From assembly GCA_008638375.1 (NCBI GenBank), contig CM018052.1:7709506-7773505 (forward strand): a stretch of 64,000 nt of DNA. The letters run 5' to 3'. Made by a program: the position numbers and the translations under genes. The stretch's first letter is position 1. Every line of letters starts with the position of its first letter. Positions 1 through 10,650 of the stretch are shown here, one piece after another. The stretch is from Nyssa sinensis (lineage: Eukaryota; Streptophyta; Magnoliopsida; Cornales; Nyssaceae). The notes below the pieces were generated by a model. The model had not been told where the DNA came from. It saw only the letters and a list, made by a program, of their open reading frames with translations, and ran no database searches.

Positions 1-1660
1 GCTTTTATTTCTTGCTTTGCGAACCGGTGCCATGCATGTATGCGATCATGGAGCTTCGTGGGATATACAATTGCATCCTGACTTTCGTTCTAATTGTAGA
101 ACAACTTTGAGCTTTAAATGCGGTACATTGTGATTCAATGGTTTTTTCTTTTTCTTTTTTAGTTCATGGCTTTTGGTGATTGAAGAATTTTGATTTGATT
201 ACTTGGATGGTTTTGTATTATATGTTGTTACCTTTCATGGAAATCAGTTGACACAGCTAAGAGTAAATATTTGTAGATGTCATGTTCGAATATGTATAAT
301 CCATTACATGCAAAAGAGTATTTGGTTTCGAATTAGTTAGGGGGATTTTTTCCTATCCTGGATGTGTTTTAATCACAATATGTCTACATAAGTATTTTTT
401 TTTTTTGCTTATTTAATTTTTAGTTAAAAATAATAATTTAGCATAATTGACTGGTTATAATAGATATGCAGTAGGAGGTTTTTTCTCCATAGTTTGAAGC
501 TAACTATTGTAATAATTAATTTTTTATGGAATAATTACATTAACGTTCCTTAAATTATCTGACAATTTTGAGGACTTCTCCAATATTTTTTAAAGTTACA
601 TTAACATCTCTTCTATTATACGGAGAATATATAGATTTATCACTTTGTACAAAATTTAAGGATTTTAACTAAATTTTTTTTTTAACTTAAATATTTTTAT
701 ATATTACACTAACATCTTTTATCTCTTCAGAAATTACAAGGAGAGTTTTTGTAATTATCATATGAGGTTAGTTTAATTATTTATAAGTGTAAAATGTAAA
801 TTCATTCTTACTATTAACATCTGTCTCTAGAGAATTTTGACACGGAAATCAAGGTAATATTAGAAGTTACAAGGGACGTCTTTATAATTGTTAGATATCA
901 TAAGAAAAATTAGTGTAATTATTCTATCTATTCTTTATTATAAGTAAAACCCGATGGCAATGACGTGCTTGACAAGGCAATTAGGATGACTTCTACTTTT
1001 TTTCTCGTAACGATATTTAATTATATGAGAGAATGGTCTTAAGTAGAGAAAAATTGGGTGACACATGCATATAGCTGTCTCTAAATCATTGGGATAAGGT
1101 TTTGTTTTGTTGAATTAAGTTCAGATTTAATTATGTGAGCAAGAGTAGGGATCAATTTTATAAGGATTAATTACATTTTGTTACTTGTGATTTCATGTTT
1201 GTCGTTCTTACAAATAATCTATTATGGTCAAAACTAGTCTTTTTTTAGCTCCCTTAGGTGCATGCTCCTCATTTGAGCGTTTTAATCCTCATATCAACAC
1301 TTCAAGTCCTATCACTTTTGCTTTGAAAATCTCTTAATACAAGCGAGGGAAATGAGTCTTGAAATCCAGAATCGAAATTAGGCCGAAACTCAGGAAATTT
1401 TGATAAGCACCCACGAGCTGTAGTAAACATCAGACTGAAATCTTTCTCTGTGCGCCAATTGGTACACTATTCATAGTTAGGTCATTTGTCCCAATCTAGC
1501 CTATTTCCAACCCCTTTGGTTTAGTTTGACTTCCTTTAGAGCGAATCATCCTAAACTTTCTATTTCTGAACTTTGATTGTATCTAATTAATATGGCTTTA
1601 CGTCATTCCCATGCAAGTGTCAAACCATCAATTGACATGACCTGAATCTTGATCACATCC
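1..1660. other. unassigned AT-rich DNA, no gene seen
   Basis: I see no coding region, RNA gene or recognisable transposon end here. The DNA is AT-rich with T runs. Between about 530 and 930 there are loosely repeated phrases around 'ttacattaacatct', which looks like an old degenerate repeat. Nothing else can be supported. Confidence 0.5.
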
Positions 1661-1665
1661 TTCAT

Positions 1666-1820
1666 TGCGGAGTTAATTTGACTTTAACTCGTTATTTTCT
1701 CAAAAGAGTCACTCCACAATGGGGATAAACCACGTTGGCTTATCGCGGAGATAATTTGACTTTAACTCGTCATTTTCTCAAAAGAGTCACTCCACAATAG
1801 GGATAAACTACGTTAGCTTA
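1666..1820. repeat. two-copy tandem duplication, unit about 76 bp
   Basis: Two adjacent near-identical units (about 1666-1742 and 1744-1820) share the stretch that begins 'ggagttaatttgactttaac', continues through 'ctcaaaagagtcactccaca' and ends 'ggataaac'. They differ by a few substitutions, mostly transitions. They lie directly before the hairpin-bearing array at 1841, so the whole 1.67-2.35 kb interval may belong to one repeat domain. Confidence 0.75.
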
Positions 1821-1840
1821 CTTCTCGCGAGAGTTACCAG

Positions 1841-2345
1841 TCACAGTCTCATGAGGGTGTAACCTCATGAAACACCTACTAGGATGATATTTCCTTTTAG
1901 GTAGACTTCCCAGCTTATGAGGGTGTAACCTCACAAATGATTTATTAGGATGACATTTCTTTTTAGGTAGTCAGCCCATGAGGGTGTAACCTCATGAAAG
2001 ACCTACTAGGGTGGCATTTTCTTTTAGGTAAATTTCCTAGCTAATGAGGGTATAACCTCATGAAAAACCTACTAGAATGACACTTCTTTTTAAGTACATT
2101 TCCTAGCTCATGAGGGTGTAACCTTATAAAAGACCTACGAGGATGGCATTTCCTTTTAGGTAAATTTCCTAACTCATGAGGGTGTAACCTTATGAAAATG
2201 TAAAAACTACGAAGATGACATTTCATTTTAGGTAGATTTCCTAGGTGTCACCTCATGAAAGACCTACCAGGATGTCATTTCGTTTTAGGTAGATTTCCCA
2301 GCTCATGAGGGTGTAACCTCATAAAAGACCTACTAGGATGTCCAC
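1841..2345. repeat. tandem array of 61-66 bp units, each with a small hairpin
   Basis: The phrase 'atgagggtgtaacctcat' or a close variant recurs at 1851, 1917, 1978, 2044, 2110, 2176 and 2305, with a damaged copy at about 2241. Spacing is mostly 66 bp and once 61 bp. Each unit continues with 'acctactaggatg' and 'tttccttttaggtaga'. The better copies contain the inverted repeat TCATGAGG / CCTCATGA around a 6-nt loop. A 61-codon minus-strand reading frame over part of the array only repeats the same peptide and is a by-product. The array ends where the caulimovirid RNase H fragment begins. Confidence 0.85.
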
Positions 2346-3151
2346 CTCCTCTATGGACTTCAGTTCATACAACTATCATTCAACAAGTCAAGCAATATCT
2401 CAAAACTTTACCCTGTCTTGGCATTCGTTCAGTAAATTTCTTTAAAATCTTCCAAACTGATGCCTTTGACATTGGTTATGGTGGCATTCTTAGTCAAATG
2501 CTTACTCTAGATTCTCTTGAGCAAATTGTTTGCTTCCATTCAGGCATATGGAATCTTACTCAGTTAAACTATAGTACTATAAAAAAAAAAAATTTATCTA
2601 TAGTCTTATGTATTAGTAAATTTCAAAGTGATCTTTTAAACCAGCGATTTTTAGTAAAAATTGATTGCTGTAGTGCAAAAAATGTTTTAGAAAAAGATGT
2701 CAAAAACATTACTTTTAAACAAATTTTTGCCTGATGGCAAGCCATTTTATCAGCTTTTGATTTTGATATTGAATTTATACCCAGACACCAAAACAGTATC
2801 CTTGATTTTCTTACTCGTGAATTTTTGCATCCCAAAAATGAGTGGGAAGAAGCCACAGCAAACAAAACAGTCACAACCAACTCCCTCAGAAAAAGAAAAA
2901 CACCCAATCATCACTGGCCAAACCCCTTACCATTAGGCCCCGGACCCCAGTTTCTCTATCAACTTCCCCAATTTAACAAGCAAACAAATTTGCAGTTCTT
3001 GGTTATACACCAAGACCTAATTATAGCTTACACAGTCCTTCCCAGTTACAACTCCGCTTTAGTCACTCCAGTATCCAATCCTTATACTATCAGTGAACCA
3101 TTTGATCCCCGACCTATCCAACGGATTACTCAAACACAATTAGCAAGGTAG
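2341..3151 (+). pseudogene. endogenous caulimovirid polyprotein fragment: RNase H and C-terminal part
   Basis: The reading frame that includes 2498-2734 and continues over 2825-3151 resembles the RNase H end of plant pararetrovirus (Caulimoviridae) reverse transcriptase polyproteins. The first catalytic aspartate sits in QTDAFDIGYGG, a FHSGIWN motif and YSTIKKKNLSIVLCISKFQ follow, and the segment closes with DFDIEFIPRHQNSILDFLTRE, close to the family's usual end. Its 5' end at about 2341 abuts the tandem array, and the RT palm domain is missing. An in-frame TGA at about 2733, at a position where the family usually has arginine, breaks it, so it is not functional. The downstream Pro/Gln-rich tail ends at TAG 3149-3151. 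Family assignment is firm; the genus is not determined. Confidence 0.85.
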
Positions 3152-3274
3152 CCTAAGACTCCTTACTTCAAGAAGTCTTATTCAATTAATTAATTTTTTT
3201 ATTGAGCCAGATGTTAGGCATATTAAAGATCCATTAGCCTTAGCTCATAGTCATTTCTCACCAGGATGACACTT
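3152..3274 (+). pseudogene. caulimovirid continuation up to the element A insertion point
   Basis: Short coding-like remnant downstream of the RNase H fragment, readable with one TGA near 3268. Its last five bases, CACTT (3270-3274), are the left target-site duplication of element A. The sequence resumes in the same sense at 7618, so 3152-3274 and 7618-7911 were contiguous before the insertion. Confidence 0.6.
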
Positions 3275-3587
3275 TGTAAAACCTCGACCCGATTAAATAA
3301 TAATTAAGTCACTAATTTTTAATTAGTGACCTTAAAGGGAATAATTAAGAAATTTAATCGGGAAACAAACGATAATTCAAAAATAATTCCGAGACCTTAG
3401 AAATCAATGTTGACTCCGGGAAAAATAAAATACAACTACGATTTATAAAATCGGTACATGAAAGAGTAAATATTATATTTGAAAACACAAGTGGAAAATA
3501 ATGCAAAAAGTTAAAATAATTAAACTAAATGCCAAATAAGGCATAGGGGGGAAAATAGTAAAAAGGAACTAAAATGTGAGGCCAAGG

Positions 3588-3655
3588 GGTTTTGAATCCT
3601 TGACCCAAAAATAGGCAAAGTCTTAAGGCCTAAAAAGTAGCCACTTGGGCTGCCC
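3588..3655 (-). promoter_or_regulatory. degenerate tRNA-like (Pol III A/B box) segment in element A
   Basis: On the minus strand an A-box-like CAGCCCAAGTGG is followed about 50 nt later by a B-box-like GGATTCAAAACC. Both have lost consensus positions. The segment matches, by position within the element, the better-preserved tRNA-like segments of B, C, E, F and H, which is the main reason to list it. Confidence 0.4.
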
Positions 3656-3905
3656 ACCTAATTGTGTCTTATAATGCAAATTATATGTATATTTGTATAA
3701 AATAACAAGGCCCCACCTCCCAAATTGGCCAATGGCCTTTCATGCACCAAAAGAAATATTTTTAAAACAAAGAAATTATTTAAAATATGTGATATATAAC
3801 TATCTGTTGCGTGGGTCTAATCCCAATTCAGAAATCAGACTGTGTAAGTGAAGTCTGAAGTAGAGGGAGAAAGTTAGAGTAAGAAAGAGAGAAAGTGAGT
3901 TAGAG

Positions 3906-3908
<3 letters not shown>

Positions 3909-3970
<62 letters not shown>
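3909..3970. repeat. (TA)n-(GA)n microsatellite
   Basis: About 25 bases of alternating TA run directly into about 30 bases of GA in element A. Similar TA or GA tracts occur at comparable places in B (22573-22600), C (27606-27635), E (42466-42490) and F (48128-48148). Confidence 0.9.
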
Positions 3971-3975
<5 letters not shown>

Positions 3976-4792
3976 ATTGAAGCATGGATAAGTCCATGCA
4001 TGAGGTTTGAAGGAAGGAAGGAAGAAAAAGGAGGGGCTAGCCGTACCTAGAGGGGCAGGAATTGAGCCACAAAAGAAGAGAGGGAAACATACTGTTGAGG
4101 TATAAACCCTAAAACTGGAAAAATTTTTGTTTAAATTTTGGATCTGTTTTTGATATTTTTGAGCCTCATTAGTTGCATGCATGATGTTTAGGATGAGAAA
4201 TCTTCATTTAGGCTTCAAAATGAGGCCTCGAAACAACCCCAAAACCACCAAACAGTGCACATCCGCCATTGATGACCTCGATTAGAGCAGGTCTGAAACA
4301 ACTGAGACCAAACCAAGTTTGGTTGGTCAAGACCTGATCTAGACCTTATGAGGGTTTGAAAAACCCCAATCTGATACTTAGGAACCCAAGCAAGGACCCC
4401 TAAATTGTCACTTACAGGTTTTGGGTATTGGCTACTGTCTTAAAAACTCACTGTTAAATTCGATTTTGAGAATGGGATTTGAACCCCCATGCCATGAGGG
4501 TCACATTGAACCAAAATCCATTAAAATGATGATGAAACGAGGGTTTACTACGGAGTTGCAAGTTCAGTTATCTCCCCATAGATTGAACATTTGAGCTTGA
4601 TTCGAGGCTCAAAATGGATGCCAAGATGTTGGCCTAACCTCCAAAAATGTTTTGGGATGGATAGCAGAGGAAATCAGTCTTTGGAAACCCACGAAATTGA
4701 AAATGTAAAATTCTGCAACTAGGGCAACACGGGGGAAGAAGAAGGGAAGAAGATGAACAGTACGGGCAAGACTTCGGGTCGGATCTGGGTTT

Positions 4793-4902
4793 AGGTCGGG
4801 ACCCGACCTGTCGTATAAAATGGGTTTAAGTAAAACTACGTCGTTTGGTTAAAAAGATTTTTAAATTTTAAAATGTAGGGTTGATGTCATCATGATGTCA
4901 GC
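4793..4902 (+). promoter_or_regulatory. promoter-like cassette of element A
   Basis: Three blocks recur in the same order in B and C. The first is a near-perfect palindrome, AGGTCGGG-A-CCCGACCT (4793-4809). The second is CTACGTCGTTTGGTTAA from 4836. The third is two TGATGTCA sites 11 bp apart (4882-4902); they read TGACGTCA in element C, the difference being what CpG methylation decay would give. Tandem TGACG sites are known bZIP (TGA-factor, as-1-type) binding sites in plant and caulimovirus promoters. That this is the U3 promoter is an inference. Confidence 0.5.
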
Positions 4903-5227
4903 ATTGCACATTGAACTGGACGAACCGGTTGGTTCAGTGACGTAGTGGACCGGTTCAGTTACAAATTAACTAAACCCTTTCGTTTATTTTAAAAGTTTTA
5001 AAGAATTGCAATTGAACCTCCATTGTTTAGGAGAATTTTACTAAGGCCCAAAGTCTTAAAGAATTATTTCAAATAAGCCCTTGGAAAAATAAATAATTAA
5101 TAAAATGATTTATTTAATTATTTTATTAATTGGGTAAAATTACTGTTTTACCCTTGTACACTAAATCAATCAAACGAAGTCCAAATAAAATAAACGAATA
5201 GTGTATTTTGACTATTTTGGACGTTCT

Positions 5228-5246
5228 GGACCCAATGGTGAGGTCC
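5228..5246. repeat. 19-bp semi-palindromic motif, copy 1 of element A
   Basis: GGACCCAATGGTGAGGTCC, with inverted ends GGACC/GGTCC. A second copy is at 5637-5655. The same pair occurs in B, C, E, F, H and L. Confidence 0.8.
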
Positions 5247-5636
5247 GTTTCTTGAGACGTGACTCCAAAAAATTTAGACACGTTAACGTATTAATTACCA
5301 AAATGCCCCTAATACAATACGAAGCCCAAATGAAGTCCAAATTGGACGAAATTGACACCAATAGAAGCCCAAATATTAGCGAGCTTATATATATGATTAA
5401 ATAATGATTCGGGGTCAGAACGTCATAAAATTTAAATGATCGATGTGTCCTTATGATCAAAAGCAGATACCAAACGAAGTCCAAAAGACCTAAAAATTTA
5501 TGTATAAGATATGTAAAATATTCTGAGGGCCATGATAGGTTTGGGGCAAGAAAAATGAATTACCATTTTGCCCCTGCATATGCCCGAAGCCAAATAAAAA
5601 GTCGAGAAGGCCAAAATTGACTTTCTTCGATGTTCC

Positions 5637-5655
5637 GAACCCAACGGTGAGGTCC
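5637..5655. repeat. 19-bp semi-palindromic motif, copy 2 of element A
   Basis: GAACCCAACGGTGAGGTCC, 409 bp after copy 1. In C, E, H and L the two copies are only 142-144 bp apart, so A and B appear to have gained sequence between them. Confidence 0.8.
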
Positions 5656-7147
5656 AAAATACCAAATTAGGTACTGAAAAATAAGTCACGTGAAAAGTAA
5701 AACTTATTAATTTACCACGAGTAAACCGGTAAGACCAATCCTAGGAAGTTAGGATACGTCGGGTCTAAGATTAAATGAAGAGCATCAAATTAGAGATGAT
5801 TTGAAGTAAATGAGGAATTAATTGAAGTCTTGATAAATTTGATTTTTAGGAATTTCAAAAGAAAAGGGAAAGCCCACCAGTAGTGCTGACCCAGGAGAAC
5901 AAGGTGAGTAATCCTGTACTTTGAAGTGGAGGTTTTAATCTCCATGGATAATGAAGTGATTTGAAGTTCAAGTATTCTGAAGTATTTTTATGAAAATATC
6001 TGCCGTATTTTAAATTCTAAATTCTCGTATTTATATGCTTTATATTTCAATGTTCTATCTTTTTGTTTATAAATTCTAACATGGCATGCAAAATTCACTT
6101 CTTGATATTGTTGACAGTTGATACGCTTACTTTCTGCATGTCCATTTTAATGTCAAATCTTATTAGATGCCTCCGAAAATAAATGCTTTTATTCCATCTA
6201 TGCTTTAATAAATCCTTGTCCATCGTGATTTAAATTCCTGAAGCTCATGTGTTAACTGTTTCAAGTATGGTCCTCTAAGCATTTAAGAAACTCTGTTAAA
6301 CTGTCCATGCTTTAAATACTCATGAAAACTCACCCTTTTTATCGAAGCCATATTTTTATATTCATGAGAAGCATCTATTTGAAAATCATATTTCAAACAC
6401 TCATGAAAAACTTATATTTGAAGAAATCATGTTTTCAATGCTCATGAACAGCATTTATTTGAAGAAGCCATAATTCGATGCTCTTTGAAAAGCATCCAAT
6501 GAAGAAGTCATGTTTTTAAATGCTCATAAAAAGCATTTCATGAAGAAGTTACGTTTTTGCAAGATAATGATGCATAAGCATCGCAAATTATTGAGCTCCC
6601 TTCGGGTTCTCAATTCAGAAGAATGCCTGATAGCAGGATCTGATCCTCCAGACATGAGATCTCTCAGAAGTAAAATTAGGGCCTGGTTCGAAACGGACCC
6701 TTGAGTTAAAAAGTGAAAAGATGAAAAGGTTTTCAGAAATGGTAGCAGGTTTTAAAACCCCATTATCTGAAATGGGTTTTTATATAACCCTTTGAAGTTT
6801 TGAAGAAGAAGAAATTTACATCCTTCTATTTTCATGGAAAGGATTTCAAATTATTTCCTTGGTCTTCAAATGGCCACTCTGGACATGTTTATAAATTCTG
6901 TTGCATATTAAATGCTTTATTGAATGCTTTAAAAATGCATCATGCTATGTGATTTGAAGATTTCTTGTATTCTGCGATCATTGAAATACGTGCCTAACTT
7001 GAATGCCTTGTATGCTTCACGCTATCTTTTTGAAGAATTCTGTCTTCTGTATCTGAAGTATATGTACAATTGGTAGTGTATGTTTATATGAACCTTCTCT
7101 TATAACTAACCCACTACCAGTTGAAACCCATGACAAAGTACTGGAAT

Positions 7148-7197
7148 TACTCATTGGGCTTTTCGAAGCTTACCCCATTCCCTAACATTTTTCAGGT
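7148..7197 (+). other. conserved hairpin plus TTTTTCAGGT block of element A
   Basis: GGGCTT (7156-7161) can pair with AAGCTT (7166-7171) around a TTCG loop, using G-T wobbles. CCCCATTCCCTAACATTTTTCAGGT-type sequence follows. The block is nearly identical in B, C and G and is structurally preserved in E, F and K with different stem bases. The end looks like a 3' splice acceptor (polypyrimidine-CAG/GT), but splicing is not shown. Confidence 0.65.
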
Positions 7198-7617
7198 GAT
7201 GATGATGGATAGGAGCCTTGGCCAATTTGAGGCTTGGAGATTGGCAGCTCCATTCGATTAGGAAATTTGGAAGTATTAGGACTCGTAGCTGGTCAAATTT
7301 TGATATAGTAAATTTTGGACAAATATGTACTTAAGTTTGAGAGGCAATAGATATGTATCATGTATAACTTTAAAATTTTTAGTATGCTCCGAACGTATAT
7401 TATTTGTTTACCGCTCCGAAGAAGAAGAAGAAGCGACGGTACCGAGCGGGCGTGCGAAAAGAAAAAGTTTTTCACGCTTTTGCAATTTGCCAGTTCTGGC
7501 CCCATCGCACAACCGTTCAGCGTTGTTGCTCACGTGAAGCCTTGCCCTAAGGCCTTCGGGCCGAAGGGTGGCAGTCGCGATTCGGGATCCGCATGGGGTG
7601 GATTTTGGGTCGTGACA

Positions 7618-7911
7618 CACTTCACCCCTAACCATCTTTCCAAGTCTATTAAGTTTTACACACTCATTCACAGTCAGTCAAAATTGAGAATATATGCAGC
7701 AAATTTAACTCTAGTCAAATTCTCTACCATAAATTCATCAAAATTAACTTCATTTCTTGAAAAAAGTAAGGATCACACCTTTCCTAGCTTTGCAGTATCC
7801 CCAGTACTCAAATCCAATACAGTTATTATGATTACATTCAAGTATTCACCAAAAGGTGCGGAATTAATAGAAAAAAGATGCAATAAAACAAATGAAACAA
7901 CTGAGAATTAA
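7618..7911 (+). pseudogene. caulimovirid-like coding remnant downstream of element A
   Basis: An open frame of about 98 codons (HFTPNHLSKSIKFYTL near its start, SFLEKSKDHTFPSFAVSP in the middle) runs from the insertion point to TAA at 7909-7911. It continues the frame of the short remnant before element A, with a TGA just upstream of the junction. I read it as the part of a caulimovirid genome downstream of RNase H. I do not recognise a named domain, so the assignment rests on contiguity. Confidence 0.5.
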
Positions 7912-8104
7912 TAGTAGTATAAATGATAAATGAAATCTTACAATTTATTTACTCAATACTAAGAGTTGATACAAAAACATGAATATAAAACTGAAATAAA
8001 AATAAATCTAAAAAATACATTTTTAGATATGGATGGGTGGAGAAGATAATGGAGCAAGGAGGCACTAAGAGAGTGAGTTTCTGGTCCTGCTTTCAAATAG
8101 GATA
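7912..8104. other. AT-rich spacer, possible viral leader in inverted orientation
   Basis: No gene. On the minus strand it lies downstream of the TATA box at 8112-8119 and contains AATAAA at about 7955, roughly 160 nt from the TATA. Caulimovirid terminally redundant transcripts pass a poly(A) signal at a comparable distance, but the match is only positional. Confidence 0.3.
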
Positions 8105-8120
8105 CGCTCTTTATTTATAG
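8105..8120 (-). promoter_or_regulatory. candidate TATA box of an inverted pararetroviral promoter
   Basis: The minus strand reads CTATAAATAAAGAGCG. Upstream on that strand (8130-8340) are repeated GACACAAAA phrases and ATTCATGAATAGT / TATTCATGAACAGT phrases of the kind found in repeat-rich viral or plant promoters. It sits just after the minus-strand ORF at 8367-8627, which is the order expected for polyprotein end, then promoter. Confidence 0.4.
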
Positions 8121-8366
8121 AGACTTTGGGAGCATTAGATGTCTGACTAAGCGTTATAAGAGCCAGAGGGAATCTTTGGAGTAAAATATCTTTACTGGAA
8201 AACACCGAAAGACGCTTTGGCGAGGGGTGGCGACACTGTTCATGAATAGTGTTATGTCGATTACTATTTTTGTCTTTTTGTGTCAGTGGTAACTATTTTC
8301 ATCTTTTGTGTCAGCGCGATGGTACTATTCATGAATATTGAATTTCTACAACTGTTTGGAAATGTT

Positions 8367-8627
8367 TTACTGTCCTGGATCAAAGTTGTCTTCCAAGTTG
8401 TAAGTTGAATACAGGTCTTGAGAGAACTCATATGGGTTATGTGGATCTTTTGCAGTTTTACTAGTTGATTCTTCATCAGAGTGGGGTGAAGAGAGTCTTT
8501 CTTTTCCCATCTGGGTTACTTGGAACATTAACCCAGATGTTCGGTAACAGTAGTTGGTAATCCACCAGTGCTTTATGTACATTGTGGTATTCGACTCATT
8601 CAACATGATGGTTCTAAACTTATTCAT
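8367..8627 (-). pseudogene. 86-codon ORF, possibly an inverted caulimovirid polyprotein end
   Basis: Encodes a hydrophilic peptide beginning MNKFRTIMLNESNTTMYIKH and ending YSTYNLEDNFDPGQ, rich in Ser, Asp, Glu and Tyr. I do not recognise a domain. The reason to suspect a viral origin is context: it is flanked on both sides by caulimovirid remnants on the other strand and is followed on its own strand by a TATA box. It could also be a chance ORF. Confidence 0.35.
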
Positions 8628-8788
8628 TTTAGAAATAATCTTTTATGATTACGTCATTTCTAATTTTTCTTATCGGTGTATACAAGTCATCTATTCCCAT
8701 CCTCAATCTTAGACTAGCAACCCTTGAGCTGTGTCAGTAAGTCCCAACTTAAGACAATAAGACCTAAAGAGAGAGGCAAAGTCTAGGA

Positions 8789-10650
8789 GTGTTCGACATG
8801 AATGGCAAGATAGCTAGCCAGTGTACAAGAGCAATAAGGAAAAGTAATCTTGTAGAAATGAGAAAGACAAATTATATTTTACTTAAAAATAATAATATTC
8901 ATAAAATGAGTAGGTTATTTAGAACCAATTCTTCAGCAGAAAGATATTACTCTTCCTTCCACTTGGCTACTTGAGAACGAAAACCACCCTAGTAACATTA
9001 GTAATAGAGAGTCAAATATAGATTACATCCAACAATTCCTCGACGAAACAGTTAGGATTAGCTTTGATGAACGAAGATCTAGACTACCTTTACCAGCTCC
9101 GAGTAGATCTATCTAGTCAATAACTAGCTTTTTAATAGCCAGCTCTTCCCGACCCAGATCTTTTAGAAAAGGTCTCAACTTAGATCTAAAACGCCTAAAA
9201 ATTGAGTCGCAAGTTAGCACTTATTGCTACACCACCCAATCTAGAAATCCTGAAGATGATGAACAATCATCAACCTCCCCTAGCAAAATCAATTTTGAAC
9301 AACCTATAGGAAACCAGCTCAACACCCTCCATAATGACTTCATTCCTAACATGGATAAATGAGATGCCAACTTTCTTTCAAAAAACAACTGAGAGAAATG
9401 GGAAAACTACAGAGTCACCCACACTCGTGAACAAAAGACAGAAATCCTAGTTAAACGGAAGGAATTCATGAATGAAGTTTGTGATGAAGTCCCCTTCTTC
9501 GAATACTTAGAAAAATATTTTGAATGGCACAACAAATGTTGTGTTCTCACAAAAAACAATTGGACTAAATAAAACAAAAGCCTCGTCCAATCTAGTCATC
9601 CCTTAGTAGAAACCATTATAGTCAAACATGGTGGCTACAATGTAATAGCCTCACCATTCAAACTTTCCCAAGAGGAAGAAAAACCCATCAGAAAAGTCAT
9701 TGAATAAAATAACTATACTAATCAATGTTTACCCACTATAGGAAAATAGTTAGACAGAATTGAAAACACAGTAAGAATACGACCCACACCTAGTATACCA
9801 CAATTAGAAAAACCACTAATCAAACTACCGAGTCTTAAGCAACCAGTCAAACCCAACCATTCAACAGCTTTAGAAAAAGTTAATAAGATGCTTCAAGATC
9901 TAGTAAAGCAAGAACCCAGTTCGACTCAGTCCTCAACTAGTAAGTCATTAGTCACTTTGAACCAATCACCTACCAGTAGTCAACCTTTCGATTCATCCGA
10001 ATCTAACGACAAGTCTTCCGAACAACATTAATTCAAAGGACAGACCATTAGTAAACTTCATAGCAGCAAAGTAAACCTTACTAGTATAACAAAAAATTGG
10101 TGCCCTAGACCTACACCCCCAAATCTTCAATTCAAAGAATGGAACAACCAAAACCAATTCTCAGTCTCCACTAATAAACTCTGTGAATGGAATATAAATG
10201 GTTTATCCGAACAAGAAATTCTAAACAAATTACACCACATGTCCATGGTATCCAATTATTATCTTAGCAATACTTATTCCACTCACTTATAAGTCATAGA
10301 CCTCCTAGTTTTAGGATTCATGGGTAAACTATTAAGTTGGTAGGAAAAGTATCTCACCGAAGAATCCCGCAATCTCATCAGACATGCAGTTAAGCAAGAT
10401 GATAAAGGTAATCTAGTCTTTGATGAAGACATCAGACAAGGAGTCCCAGATGGCATCAATACATTAATATATATAATTATGAAACATTGCATAGGAACAC
10501 CTATCCATATAACAGCTAGGATCCATGATCAACTTAGTAATCTCCGATGCCCCACCCTTAGTGATTTTAGATGGTATGCCGATGTATTTACATCTCGAGT
10601 TATGCTCAGAGATGATTGTAACTCACCATTCTGGAAAGAAAAGTTTATCA
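8789..10650 (+). pseudogene. caulimovirid remnant: movement-protein C-terminus into coat-protein N-terminus
   Basis: Two reading frames cover this stretch. The first (8789-8974) includes MSRLFRTNSSAERYYSSFH, which resembles the region just after plant pararetrovirus movement proteins. After a frameshift near 8950 a second frame continues with NIDYIQQFLDETVRISFDER, long charged spacers rich in Gln, Ser and Pro, and then FKEWNNQNQFSVSTNKLCEW and EYLEKYFEWHNKCC-like segments. Several in-frame stops interrupt it, for example near 9360, 9570, 9705, 10030 and 10290. Another +1 shift near 10650 moves the reading into the coat-protein frame. It is a non-functional endogenous viral element. The upstream 30K movement-protein core is absent. 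Confidence 0.7.

Larger units (their letters stand above)
3275..7617 (+). mobile_element. element A: 4.3-kb TG...CA solo-LTR-like element, TSD CACTT
   Basis: Begins TGTAAAACCTCGACCC and ends GGGTCGTGACA, flanked by the 5-bp direct repeat CACTT (3270-3274 and 7618-7622). It has no gag, pol, primer-binding site or second LTR, so it reads as one very long solo LTR of an LTR retrotransposon. Its lineage could not be fixed. It shares modules with B, C, E, F and H: a degenerate antisense tRNA-like segment (3588-3655), a palindrome (4793-4809) and TGATGTCA pair (4882-4902), two 19-bp motifs (5228, 5637), and a hairpin followed by TTTTTCAGGT (7148-7197). A TA/GA microsatellite lies at 3909-3970. Short reading frames inside it look like chance. 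It splits the caulimovirid remnant and is younger than it. Confidence 0.85.

Noticed and set aside
3800..4182. Minus-strand ORFs full of SLSLSL and YIYIYI
   Set aside because: They translate the TA/GA microsatellite of element A; there is no conserved protein.
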